Below are positions 1-13,000 of a stretch of DNA of 64,000 nucleotides, in pieces. The stretch spans positions 2,967,439 through 3,031,438 of the forward strand of contig CM034607.1 in assembly GCA_020091685.1 (NCBI GenBank). The letters are read 5' to 3'. The notes under the pieces were generated by a model, which was not told the origin of the DNA, did no database searches, and saw only the letters and a program-made list of their open reading frames with translations. Positions within the stretch are counted from its first letter, which is position 1, and each line of letters opens with the position of its first letter. The position numbers were made by a program, and so were the translations under genes. Source of the DNA: Lutjanus erythropterus. Lineage: Eukaryota > Chordata > Actinopteri > Lutjaniformes > Lutjanidae.

Positions 1-953
1 TTAGTATTAATAAATTGTAGTTGTTTTTTTTTTCTAATAGGACATGATTTGTCCCAATTCTCAATAATGGGTGGATCCAAATATATTGGTTGTGTTTCAT
101 CATCATTCTGGCTTAGTTAATGACCACTAGAAATTTTAAAAGTTTTCAGTTGCTCAGTTCTCATGAAAACACTTTCCAAACTTTTCAAAGATGTTTCTCA
201 CAAGGTGTTGTATGAGAGTTAAAACTGAAACACTCAAAGGTCTGGTGTGGGAGATTTATTAGCAGAATATAACAGAAATTCAATATAATGTTCTCATCAG
301 TGTACATTTAGTTCAAAATAATAATTGTTTTCATCACCATAGAATGAACCCTTTGTCTCTACAGAGACCACGGGTCCTCTTCCACAGAGGCCGCCATGTT
401 TTATTTGTTTTGAGGGGCGTATTTGCCTTTAATATGATAGGAAAGGGGAAGAGAGAGTTCGGGAATGAGACGCAGCAGAGAGCCACAGGCGGGAGTCAAA
501 CCCGCGGCTGCAGAGGACTCTCAGCCTCAGTACATGGGCTGAACGCTCTCCCACCCGAGCTACCTGACTACTAAGGCTGCCATGGTGGACCGCCATCTTT
601 CAGCAGTAACCCAGAACTGATAAATCATACACAGGCTCTGAATATGACTGTTTGCATTAGCACAAGTTTTGCAACCATCACAGGTTCTCCTGCACACTTG
701 GAAGGAGACAATGAGACGAGTTGTTTGCAATCTGTTAGTTGTCAGATGTCAATAGTTTGTACAAAATTTCACCTACAGTCAGAGTGTCAGTTGACATGCA
801 AGTATTGACAGCAGTCAATAGCATGTGTCAGCAGCAGTAGTAGTTGTAGTGTTAGTAATAGTCTCAGAGCTGAAGTTCCTCTCTGTCTTGTTGCAGCTCC
901 ACCCTGAATTCTCCCTGTTGTATGTTGTTGTTGTTGGTCTGTTGCGTTTTTAG
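1..953 (+). other. phf14: phf14 intron (3' part)
   Basis: No coding exon is visible. The stretch holds a tRNA-derived SINE with direct repeats at about 388-584; otherwise it is AT-rich single-copy-looking sequence ending in the pyrimidine tract and TAG acceptor of the exon at 954. Confidence 0.8.
399..573 (-). mobile_element. tRNA-derived SINE with target-site duplication
   Basis: Read on the minus strand, the element starts with a tRNA-like head: an A-box-like GTAGCTCGGGTGGGAGAGCG, an anticodon-arm-like stem (CAGCC/GGCTG), then a B-box-like GGGTTTGACTCCC. The tail TGTGGCTCTCTGCTGCGTCT and a final AATATTAAAG/AAAGGCAAA-type end resemble a SINE very common in percomorph genomes. It is flanked by AGGCCGCCATG (388-398) and AGGCTGCCATG (574-584), an 11-bp target-site duplication with one mismatch. 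RNA polymerase III promoter boxes are present but the copy is diverged, so it is unlikely to be active. Confidence 0.8.
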
Positions 954-1091
954 GAGTGCAGCTTCTGTGAGGACGCCCGCTTCGCCAGGACCGGTGTGTG
1001 CATCAGCTGCGATGCAGGAATGTGTCGCTCCTATTTCCACGTCACCTGTGCACAGAGGGAGGGACTCCTGTCTGAGGCCGCAGCAGAGGAG
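954..1091 (+). CDS. phf14: phf14 exon: zinc-binding half of the extended PHD module
   Basis: The 46 codons start after an acceptor TTTTTAG and end before donor GTGAGG, phase 0 at both ends. They begin ECSFCEDARFARTGVCISC and continue through CDAGMC and YFHVTC, giving the Cys-x2-Cys, Cys-x2-Cys and His-x2-Cys ligands of the second half of an extended PHD (ePHD) module. The exon ends in SEAAAEE and is completed by the next exon. In the family this module is involved in histone H3 recognition. No start codon is expected, because this is an internal exon; the reading frame is set by the next exons. Confidence 0.96.
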
Positions 1092-4000
1092 GTGAGGAAA
1101 AAAACACCTGCATATTCAAACCACAATGACATATTATTACTCAATTACATCACTTTCCTAAGGGGTGAAATAACTCCCAGTGTTAGGTGCCATGCTGCTC
1201 GGCAGCTGTTTCACTGACAAAACCAAAGTGAATCAAAATTCAAACTGTGAGGTCTCATGGTATGGACACAAAAATACACAAACACAAAGAAAGACCAGAC
1301 CTGTGAGCTTTGTCATTCAGCTTGTGTGTGTTCAAGGTGTACTTCAAGTACTCAAACTGGACTTCAGAGCAAAACTTCTGCCACACCCAATCAAAAGTTT
1401 GGTAGATTTACGTATGACTTTCGGGGTGACAAATCTGGATAGATATTTTTTTCTTTGTGTGATTATTGAAACAAAATTATTCTTTATTTTACAGAGACAG
1501 TTAGCACATTTTTACTGGATTGTGGCACTGACTGATGGATATTATAGTAGCTAACACATTTCAGAGCCAACAGAAACATGCTGCTGATTCAGTCCCCAGC
1601 ACTGACCTGTGCAACAAACCAGCAGGCACCATGATGCAAACAGGCTCCACTGTGTCTGAACCCTGCTGGGACTTCTCAAGTAGAATAAAAGACTGCAAAT
1701 ATATAGATGTCTTTTGAGGGTGAATAAAGTTAGATCAAGGACTGAGGTATGAATGTGAGGTAACTACTTACAAGCTAACCTGCTGGGAACATGCTAGCAC
1801 ACGTTAGTCCCAATAGCTCAACAAGCTAGCTGGCTAACTAAGAGTCAGCCCCAACATTTTACTTTTAAATGTTGGTGCGACCTCACCATCAGATGGGTAA
1901 AACTGCTTTTTATGTTGTCCTTCATAGTATTTGTTTTAGCTTCACCCTTTTTACTGCTGTTTGTTGTCATCTGACAAGCCACAGACTCACAGGTAGGAAG
2001 GATCACGATTCTTTAACTCTGATCAGTCTTGTAAAATTGAAACAATCTCCTGTCAGTAAAGATCTGAAATATAGCAGAGATTTTTTATTTTCTTAAGTGC
2101 ACTCTGTATTCAGGGATATTCTGAAATTCAATTATGTGTGTTTAAAATATAGGTGTCTACATCTTTAAGCTGTGCAATGCTGTGAGACCATGTGTTATAT
2201 GTTTCTGTGGAAATAAAGTTTTGATTGAGGAAAAATAGTCAGGTTCAGCAAAGTTTTTATAAACTAACTAACCAACGATATAGTTGAAGTTGTAAAAGAT
2301 AACGTTCCTATTCTTTACTAATTGTTACAACATGTTTTTGTTTCCGCAGGATATCGCTGATCCATTCTTTGCGTACTGCAAACAGCACGCAGACCGCTTT
2401 GACAGGAAGTGGAAAAGGAAAAATTACCTGGCCTTACAGTCTTACTGTAAGGTCTCTCTGCAGGAGAGAGAGAAACAGCTCACGCCTGAAGCTCAGGTAA
2501 CAGTCTGTCATTCATATCGGCTGTAGCAGCCAAATGTCACAACTGTTACATATGTGCGTGTGTGTCTGTGCCTCTGTTGATCGATACTGGGATTCTTGGG
2601 CTGAACAAAGATGTGTAAATAAGCAGAGTATCCAAAATGAAAACAGAGCACTGAAACCGTAAACTTAACTGGAAATTAATCATTTTAAGCATTTTAAGAT
2701 GTAGATTTTTAGCTGTAGCAAAACAACACACACACAAATAGAACAAAATATATGTATACTGTATTTATTACAAAAAAAAGGATCAGATATACATAAAATG
2801 CTGCATTAAATAAGACAAAAAACAAAACACTTTTTGTTCTGTAAAAATAATTGTCATAGTGGTGCATATTGAGCAATATAGATGGTGATACCAGTATATC
2901 TGTGATTGGCCAATATCAGCTGAGAAAGTCAGCCAACCAACCAACCGTCGTTCTGGCTCTATAGCTCATATCACTTTACAAGGAGAATATTCTAGGGCTG
3001 CCCAGTTAATCAGACTTTTGTCAAAATCACAATATGGCTTGCTACAATTTTCAAATCACAGAAGGTGCAGTATTTGTTAAAGGAAAAATGTTGTCAAAAA
3101 ACATTTAAAGGAATGAATGTGTTGAAGCAGAGATGTCCTGTCCCACAAATCACATTCTACTGACTTAAAAAAACATCTTTATTTGGAACAGATTCCTGCA
3201 AAAAAAATCACGCCATAGTCCTTTAAATAGGTTTTTCTATCAAAATAAGAATAATAATTTAAAAATGATCATTACTTAAATCACAAGTGGAATATCAGTC
3301 AAAATAATCACAATTATATATTTTTTCAAAATGGTTCAGCCCTAGAAAATTCCAGTATTTGGACATTTGTTCAGTTAAGTGCTGAAGATTATGTTACATC
3401 TTGCCTGTTTTATGCTTGATTTAATTTACAGAAAACAAACAATGTAAATGTCCCTTTTGACTCACTGAGGGTTTATTACTTGTTGAATGTGTGAGTGTGT
3501 GAACATGCGCGTGTCCCGCCTGCAGGCCCGAATCACCACCCGCCTGCAGCAGTACAGGGCGAAAGCAGAGCTGTCCAGGAACACGCGGCCTCAGGCGTGG
3601 GTGCCCCGGGAGAAGCTGCCGCGACCGCTCACCTCCAGTGCCTCGGCCATTAGGAAGCTGATGAGGAAGGCGGAGCTGATGGGCATCAGCACCGACATTT
3701 TCCCCGTGGACACGTCCGACGCCAACGCCAGCATGGACGGACGCAGGAAACACAAGCAGCCCGCCCTCACAGCAGACTTCGTCAACTACTACCTGGGTGA
3801 GGAAACTTGCATTCATCTTGATAAAGAATGCCTCATTCTCTCCTAGATTTTAGAACTATATACAAAAACACTTGGAGTGAAATTCAGTTGCAGTATGACA
3901 AAAGAATAAACTTCCAACCCATGTATTTCCAGGTACTGCTAATCTGATCTAAGGATCTTTAATCATTTCCCTAAAATTCTTTCTTTATGAATTATTCTTC

Positions 4001-7000
4001 TGCAGCAGTTGGTAGAGACAGCTCCATGTCTGAAACAGTGGGGAAAAGTTTTTCTCCTGGTAAGGGAGTTTGAAAAAACAAGTGTCCAGAAGGGAAAAAA
4101 TGCCACAAAAGTGCCCTTCCACTGGAGAAAATGTGATGCAGTGCCATATAGGCTGTCCTACATGTTCAAAAACCAGTTGGCCTCTAGTTGGTGTCTCTAG
4201 CAGTTGAACAGTTAATCGTTTTCTGTGTATTTTTCTTACAGAGCTGTCGTAGTTGTTGCACTACAAGTCACATAATAAAATAGTTTTAATGCAACCAGAA
4301 TACACCAGAAAATCATCACAACTTTCTGCATGCTGGTGCCCTTTTTATTTTTTTTCTGCCCTGCCCCTCAAACAGCCTGAGTCCACCACTGAGCAGCCTG
4401 AGGTCCTTCTTTGTGTGAGGTAAATCGGTGCTTTAGGTGCTCGTAAATAAACAAGAAGCATTAGAGCAGGAGCCTATGGGAGCCGCCCAGGGCAGGGGTC
4501 AGAAAACTTTTACTCTCAAAAGAGCCATTTTTGGCCAACAAAGAAAAAAATAAATAAACTCTGTCTGTAGCCATAACTATTAAATTCTCTATTTTCCTCT
4601 GAGACCTTTTTTTTTGGATTTGCATCAGTAGCTGAGGGCAACTCAAGACTAGCTGGCAGCAAAATGTAGAGACACTGAGACATAGCCTGTGATGCACATT
4701 TTAGTTGAAAAAATATTCAAACTTTATTTTTTAACTACACATTTACAGTTGGGGAGTGTAAGAATGACTTGCAGACCCCCGCGCCAGGGTATGTGGTAGG
4801 AAAAAAAAAAAAATCAGCATGGAAATCCATCTGTACAGACCGGCGAAAAGATTAAGTTTTTGTTTATTAATTTAGTTTATTTGTTTCATACACACATAAA
4901 TATAAAAAAAAGACATGAAGGAAATATAAAAGTGTGTCTGAGGGTGTGGTAGAACTTTGTAATGGCTTATATGAAAACCACAATCAATGTACATATAAAA
5001 GTTCAAATACAAACAATACAAAATAACAATACATTTTAAATACAAGTCTTAAAAGATTGCACAAAATGTGTAGGATTAAATTTAAAAATACAGAGAAGCA
5101 GAAGTAGTTGACATAGAGTGTGAGCAACAGTTTCGAAGAGTGATCAGACTTTTTCCAAATGAAATGTTCTTGACAGCAGGTTGTTTCTAAATCTCTTTGT
5201 ACATAGAAACTGACACAAGGATATGCATTAAATGTACATTTCCTTTCCACAAGGTAATGCCACAATATTTGATACAATATGTAAATGGATACCTGATAAG
5301 TAATGTAACATTTAATTCATAGCAGCTCTTTCCTACATCCAGAGCAGCAGAGCGTGCTGCCTGTTGCAGATATTTCTTCAGTCAGTATTTGTTGATAATA
5401 CAAACACATAAATTAACTGTAACATATCATACAAACAGCCCCTTAGTCAGAGAATGATTTTGTGTTTTTTTAGACCAGTTTTGAATCTATACTTCTAGTA
5501 TGTGGATAGAAAAAAAGCAAATTACGCGGTTTCCTACATCATTTTGTAGCAGAGACACCCCGACTTGCTTTAAATAAAGACCGTGTCCACTAACATCAGA
5601 GGATATAATTTCATTTTCGTGAAATATAATACGAGGCTTATTAAAGCACTTCCCACCTTCACTAACCAATTTCTCGGGGGAAGCCTGCATTACCTGAGCA
5701 CTGTCTATCATCCTTCTTTTATTCTCTCTAAACAAAGACGGAGCTCTTCTTAAAGAATGAAGCACAGGTTCACATGCTCAGCCAGCTTTAACATTAAAAT
5801 ACAAATGTAATGTTTCTTTAATGTAGTCAGCCTATATTCAGTCTGTCTTCAGAGCCGCCTGAGGAATAACAGCCAACTTGCTTATCTGTATTTTTGCTAA
5901 CAGCTTCTCTTATGGTTTTATTCTGCTTCATGCAGTTATTTTTTTATAGATCTGCAATTAAAGCATCAATAAAATTCTAAAGTAAGAAGCTTCAAATCTT
6001 TATTTTAATTTGAACTAAGCAGAAAGAGTTTTGTCATTTATCTCTGTAACAGGATGGTGAAGTTATTGTGTCTTAATGCTGTTTAAAGGCACTTTCTCCC
6101 CAAATAAATGATTGTGATTCCAGATGTGTGAGACGCCATGTCAGTAACCTTGAGAGCATACTCCATTAGCCTGCAGCGCAGGGCCTATCTGCCATCAGTA
6201 CACTCTCTCATGTGCTTTTTCCTGTATATAGATTGTGATCGTGCTATTGATTTTTGTCCCATTGATATTCAGAGCGGAACATGCGAATGATCCAGATCCA
6301 GGACAACATCTCAGAGCAGAAGAACTTAAAAGACAAGCTGGAGAGCGAGCAAGAAAAACTGCATGTGGAGTATAACAAGGTGAGCAGCACAGACAGAACC
6401 CACAGGAAATATTCTGAGGACAGGCTGGTTCAGGAAAAGTACAAGCCCGTCAGTGCTAACTTTATATTGTTAGTATTGTTTTTTTGATATCTAAGATTAT
6501 TGGGCAGCATTCAACCACCAATAATTAGACAAACAACAAAACACGTGAATAGAGAATTATCAGCTCAGCAGAAAACATGTGGTGTCGCTGTGCCACCTGT
6601 GATTTGATGAAGTGGCTACAGCCAATACTGTTATTCAACAATCAAGCTCAAGAAAGAGGGTCACTAGATTATGTTTCACACATTATTTTCAGTTATTTAT
6701 ATTTCACAATGGGATTTAAAGGTGCAGTAATCAATTCTGGAGAAATTTACTGGAAATATAGTTGATCATTCCTAGGTCATCAGTGAGAGAGCCAACAATC
6801 TTACTGATCTGTGATTGGCCTAAGTCTTCTGTCACAAGCTAGATTTTTTCTTCTTCTCACATCGTTCTGGTCTGCACCATGGGACCTAAATTCAGAAAAA
6901 ATATGAACGGTAGCCTATGAAAAAAGACAAATTATTCTTTTTATTCCGTTTGAACTGTGCCATGAACTACATACTACTACTACACTGGTGTTTGTCAATT

Positions 7001-10000
7001 CAAAACATAATTTTACAAGTCAAGAAAGTCTCAGTTTGTGGTAGGTTTGTTAGTTTAGTTTGGCTTTGTGTGAAACCACTTAGTGAGCTGTGTCTCTCAT
7101 CTCACACAATATACATCATCAACACTAACATCACTGTTCCCTGTAGTTAGTTATCTTACCTGAAATGTTTTATCAGTGACTCCTGGTGCTTTTATCAGCT
7201 GGGAGGAGGAAGACCGTGTTAAACCTGCTGTTGTGAGACTACATCCTGGTACACATTTTTTTGTAATCTCATTATACATATTTAAAAACAGTTTCTGAAA
7301 ACGTGAAAAGATTAAAAATTATGTAGTACTGAAATGTGGAGTTGCGCTTTTTTGGGTGGACCTGAAACATGGCTCGGTGACATGCTGGAGCCATTTTCCC
7401 CCAACACAATACAAGCCCCATGATCAATGCCGCCTCTCCCTTCCTTCAGACTCTCTAACGGTCAGTTACAAACGTACTTTCATCCACTCTCAGTCCAAAT
7501 CCCAGCAGTTCACTTCAGCTCACTTCAGTTCCTACAACCTGACACAGAAGGAAAAAAAACCACCCTGTCACCGTCCTCTGGCTCTGGTGGCACGAACATT
7601 TCCAGACATGTCCAATAAAGCTGCTAGACAGAGCGTCCATGTTTCAGGCGGTTTTTCAGGTCATAGTGGTGTTTGACACTGAGAGAGTGGAGTGAACACG
7701 CCCCCGGTGTTTCAGAGCAGAGAAAACTGCTCATTTTTTCATAATTTCGAGACCTAATTTTCTATACTTAGCATTTTTTTTAATCTTTCAAATTTGACTA
7801 GGTGGTTAATGACACATTTCTGTGATGTGACAAACTCAGAACACACGTTTATTGTTGCTTTACACAAACTTTAACCCGAGTTATAAGTGAAAATATTCTA
7901 TATTGTGTTCTTAATTATTGCTGCTGATGTTCTCACTCATTTTCAGCTCGGTGGGTGGGTGTCTGCTTCTGGGTTAGCTCCCTGAACGAGAGACTAGCTG
8001 AGCAGCTGCTAAGGCAAAAATACCCAGTCTTGCAGTGTTAACGAAAGTGAAAAATAATGTGTACCCGCCCTAGGATTTGGATCCACTCCTTAATTTAAGT
8101 TACACACTTCAACCAGTTTCATTAAAACTGAGCCAGTAGTTTTTTCTACAATCCTGCTGGTAGGCAAAAAGACCAAACTGAAAACATAACCTCCTTGGCC
8201 GAAGTAATCATGACAAAATTTCACACAAATATCTAATAGGAAAAAATGATGAAGTGATGACATTTTATAACCAAAACGTCAATGTGACATCATAATATTC
8301 TGCAAAAACACTTTTCTGGCCATTATTCAAGCCTCTGACTCAGGGACAGGAGAGGACATTGTGACCACGTTTCACATTCGGTCGGACACTGAATTGGTGA
8401 CACTAATCTCGGGTTCCCACCTTGAAACTGTGCTGATTGTAGAGCTCTTTAGTGCTGCTGCCAGGTTGAAGACGTGTGAAGCATGTACATTTTAGAATTT
8501 GTATCTTTCTTACAGCAACAATCATATTTGAAGCATTATAGTCTGTCACAAGCTCATTGGTTTTGCTGATATGGAGCTTCAGGTGATTGCTGTTACACCA
8601 TGTGACGAAGCTCATTATCAGTCCTCTAAAAATAGTCTCTAAGTGAAGACAGCATGTCTGTCACAGGAAATTGTTCATTGGAATCACACAGTGTAGTGAT
8701 AACCTCCATTTCACCAAAAAATACACATAATACCAGGCCTGGAATTTCAGCATTTTAGAGACAAGCCCTTTGGTTTTGTTAGTTTTTTGAGGGCACAAAG
8801 GCCACATGGCAGGGCAGCAAGGCCATCAAACTTCAAGTCCATGGAAATAAGAATTTAACTTAAGGGTTAAGGACGTTAAGTGACGTGAGATGAGAAATGA
8901 GAAACTTTCTCAAAATAGTCATTGAAAAATAATAAGAAACTTTCTTATTGTTTTGAGATATTAAATCATTATTTTGAGAAAAGTTTTCATTATAATCACT
9001 GACAGGATCTTTTTTTTTTATCACACTGGGGATAATGGGCTTCCACAGAGACGTAAAATACAAATGTTTCATAGAGGAGACAAGCGTCTGTAACACAGAT
9101 CTGTCTGTCACTGTGAACAGAGACTCCAGTCTGCAGTGTAGAGCCCAGAATTGTAGAGTAACATCACGCTTCATGGTAGGGCTGCACAATTAATAGCAAT
9201 ATGGCCAAATGCAATATCCAAATCATAATTCTTTGAAAAAGGAAAAATTTGTGATAAAACAGCATTATAATGAGGTACTGTAGAGCTGCAGAGATGACCA
9301 GCCTAAAACATCCTGTTCTCTAAATGAAAGGAAACATGTCTGTTTGGTTCAGACCTCAGCAAATATCACATCATGATGATTTTAACTTTTTTCATTAAAA
9401 ATGAAAACTGTAATGCAGAAATGATCATTCCCACTAATAGTACTTTTTAGTGACTTTTTTATCATATCATGCAGCTGTACTTTATGGTCAAAAAAAGTTT
9501 ATATCATTTGTCCAGATTCACATGCTGCCTTTCCCACACTCATGCTGAGTCTCCTCTACGAGTCATCACAGTTTGCCAAGAGTTCATAACAGGCTCACAA
9601 TCTAACTCACCACTGGTTGTGTGTGCAGCTTTTCCCGTGATGTTGTCCAATCAGAATCTAAACAAAAGACACTTGTGTTCAAAAGCTGTATTGACAGGAT
9701 GTGACACTGTGGCTGCAGGGCAGATCATTTTCTTTAGGGGCATAAGGCCAAACTGAGGAGCCACGGCAGCCATGGCGATCTTGGCTGCCATGAAATTTCT
9801 GCCATGCTTAATACCTTTTATTAACTTCTTTCAAAGTCTTCAGTACTTTGTGAAACCAGTCAAATTGCAGGCTACATCCATGTCTGTCCAGACTCATATA
9901 ACACAAAGTAGGGCTGAACAATTAATTTAAATTTTATCAAAATTGCATTATGGGATTAGGGAATTTGCAAATCACAAGAGGCACAACATGTGGTAGATGC

Positions 10001-13000
10001 AAAATATGTATCATCATACCATTTTAAATTAAATATGATGCTGCAGAAGTGTCCTGGCCTACACATCATATTTTTACAGACTTTGTTTGGTACACATCCT
10101 TGCAAAATGACACCATAATGATGTTTTAAATGAAAATGAGAATAATGAATTGATGGAACAATGAAATCAGCATTCCTTCTGTTATGACAAATCATATCTC
10201 AATTGCAATGTAAGTCAAAATAATCACAATTAGGTATTTTTTCAAAATCACTCAGCCCTATTGAAGAGGCATACAGTTGCAGTGTGATAATTCTAGTTCA
10301 GTAGATGGCCATCCTACTTCAGTTCTTTATGGACACTGTCATGTTACCACCAGGTTAGATATGGCCTTACTATGTGATAAAAACAGAATCCTGTGCGTGC
10401 TTTTCTCTCATCTCTCCTCAAACATGTGACCTCTGAGAAGAGGCTGCCGCTCCATCTGTCAACATGAGGAAGGGAACACAGCAGCAGAGTAAAAGTCACA
10501 AGAGTTAATGTTGCGTTCAGTCTTCCGCCGTGCGTGTTAAGCGTTATTAATGGAGTGTGTGTTGCTAATTGCACTGCCTGAGTTGCTCTAACATGGCTGT
10601 GGCCTTGGAGAAAACGCTCCTGGAGGAATGTCATTGCAAGTCCTGCTTTGATGGATTAATAGCGGTGGAGCCCAGTACAAGGTTGACTCATGACACGAGG
10701 CTCAACTCTCACAGATCATGTGAAGTGTTAAAACATTAAACAGGTAGATTGACTGCAGAATTGGTCCAAAGGTTCACCTGCAGCATTAGTGGTGCAGCTG
10801 TGTACGGTATAACATCTTTAAGGCTGGGATATCCTCAGTCATGTTTCTGCTCAAACTGTGACTCTTCTCTCTGCTGTTCTACCCATGTGACACCAATTAA
10901 ACCAAAGCTGAGCAGTAGCGTTTTAACAGATTTGCTTTTCCGGGATAAGACGCCCTAAGGGTTAGAACAAACAACATTTCAGAATTCACAACAGTATTTC
11001 ACAAAACACAAAATTTCACAAAATACAACTTCTCACAAAACCAGTAACATTTCACAAAACACATCTAAGAAACCCATAAAAAAAAAAACAAAAAAAAAAA
11101 ACGGTCAAAATAAGCTCAGTATTTTAGAAAACACAACTAATGTCCTTGTGTGACAGAGAAACTAAATCCCAAAAGTAATTTCTTCAGGTGAACACAGATG
11201 TACACAGGCACATAGTAGTGTTGATTCAGGTCATGTCAAATCTTAACATTTTAGTGCAAAAGATTTGAATTCTACATAATGTGTTATAAATATGCACAGT
11301 GGGTGTGTCTCTTGTAGAAAACTGTAATTGAATTTTACTATTAGCTGATCTGGAGGCAGGCGATGTATATGGTGGCAGCTTTTGTCACCAACCAGTTTCC
11401 CCACACCCCACCCTTCCTGCCAAACAATTAAAAAAACCAAAACAAAACAACATCTCCTTCTATTCAGTTTGGCGGCACACCTCCACCAGCCCCTGCTCCT
11501 GTCAGAGTCTGTGAATTTGGGCACTTCTGACAGCTGTAGAAGCTCCACTGGGCTGTATTCTCTCCCTCAACTGATGAAACTGTAGGATTCACCATGGTGA
11601 AGTTAGTTTTAAGTTGGATATACAAGTAAGACAGAGCCAGCAGTCTCCTTGAATATCCAACATAAAACTGTAGACTGTCTCCCACAGACACAGCAGAGAG
11701 CCTCACTGTCAGCCTCTCTGAGCTGCTAACAGTTAGCTCAGCTACAGCACAGCTAACCTGCCACACACACACTGTTACAAAGGACATGAATGTGCATCGT
11801 GGTGACTGTTAGAGAGCTCCAACAGACTCCCAGTGCAGACAGACAGTCTGATAGCAGCTGCTCACGGCTGGTTACCTCTGACAGTGTGGTCTCTGACTAC
11901 CAGCTATCTCGCTTCACAGACTACAAGCTATGAGGCCACACCCTCTACAGCGATTGTCATGTGCACCCCTCCCTGCTCCCTTCCTCGGTTCCTTGCCTTT
12001 TTTTTTTTTTCACCATTTTTCAAAACTGTGCAGTGGGTGGAGTTAAGCTCAGACCTGGGGGTGAAGTTACCCTTTAAGTACAGATGTGGTGTCAGGATGT
12101 CTCAGCCTAGCATTGAGATAGAAAGCAGGGGGGAAACACCTGCTCTGTCCAAAAATACACTAATCAACACCTCTGAAACTTACTAATTAACATGCCACTT
12201 CTCATCAGTTTAATCTGTACACAAACAGAAATACAAACACACAGTATTTTTGTGATGTAACTGTTTATTGATGAACAAGAGCTAATCCACATTTGCAGCA
12301 TCTTGAGCTGCAGTAGGACTGCCAGATACAGACCACTTCAGGAAGCTGCAGCTTGTTGTTCAACAAGAAATGGTTCCAATAAAACCACAAATTGTTATTT
12401 TTTAGAGATGCACAATAAATATCAGAGACCATTAATTGTCCACTGATTATTGGCACATTATTGGCTATATTGGTCTATATCGGTATTGGCATATATTAGC
12501 AGAAAATAGCAGCTAAAATAATATCTGATTTGACAGATGATGTCAAAGTATTTCATTTGAATCCTTAGACAAAATGCTTTCTAAAAGCTGAAGTTTTTTT
12601 TATGAACTTTACTAGATCAGTTAGATTTAGTTGGGTTAGGTATAAGATTTTTTTTTTTTTTTTTTACTTATTGGTATCGACCATTAGAAACAGAAGTCAT
12701 ATTGTGGACATATTGTTACGTGTTTCTTGCACAGATTAAAACAGACAAAAATGCAATCATGAATTGTATACAGAACTAGGTTGGCTGTTTCCCCATGCTT
12801 CCAGTCTTTATGCTAAGCTAGGCTAACCATATCCATGCTCCAGTTCTGTACTTAACACAAAGACATTACTTTATTATTCCACTCAACACATACGTATATG
12901 TACGCTTATGAATTCAACTTTTCACTTGTGATAAGAATATCTTTTTTAAAAAAATCCACAAATTGTCAGTACCTTAAAAAAATAAATAAATATATAAAAT

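Noticed and set aside
480-573. A tRNA gene on the minus strand
   Set aside because: The cloverleaf is imperfect (anticodon loop too long), and the tail and direct repeats show that it is a SINE.
2200-2235. AAATAAAG as a polyadenylation site for a short phf14 form
   Set aside because: Reading on from the exon at 954 gives a stop soon after in the intron, but no 3'-UTR-like context or other support is visible; AATAAA occurs often by chance in AT-rich introns.
3421-3816. 131-codon minus-strand open frame
   Set aside because: Antisense shadow of the largest phf14 exon, whose third-base composition keeps the complement open.
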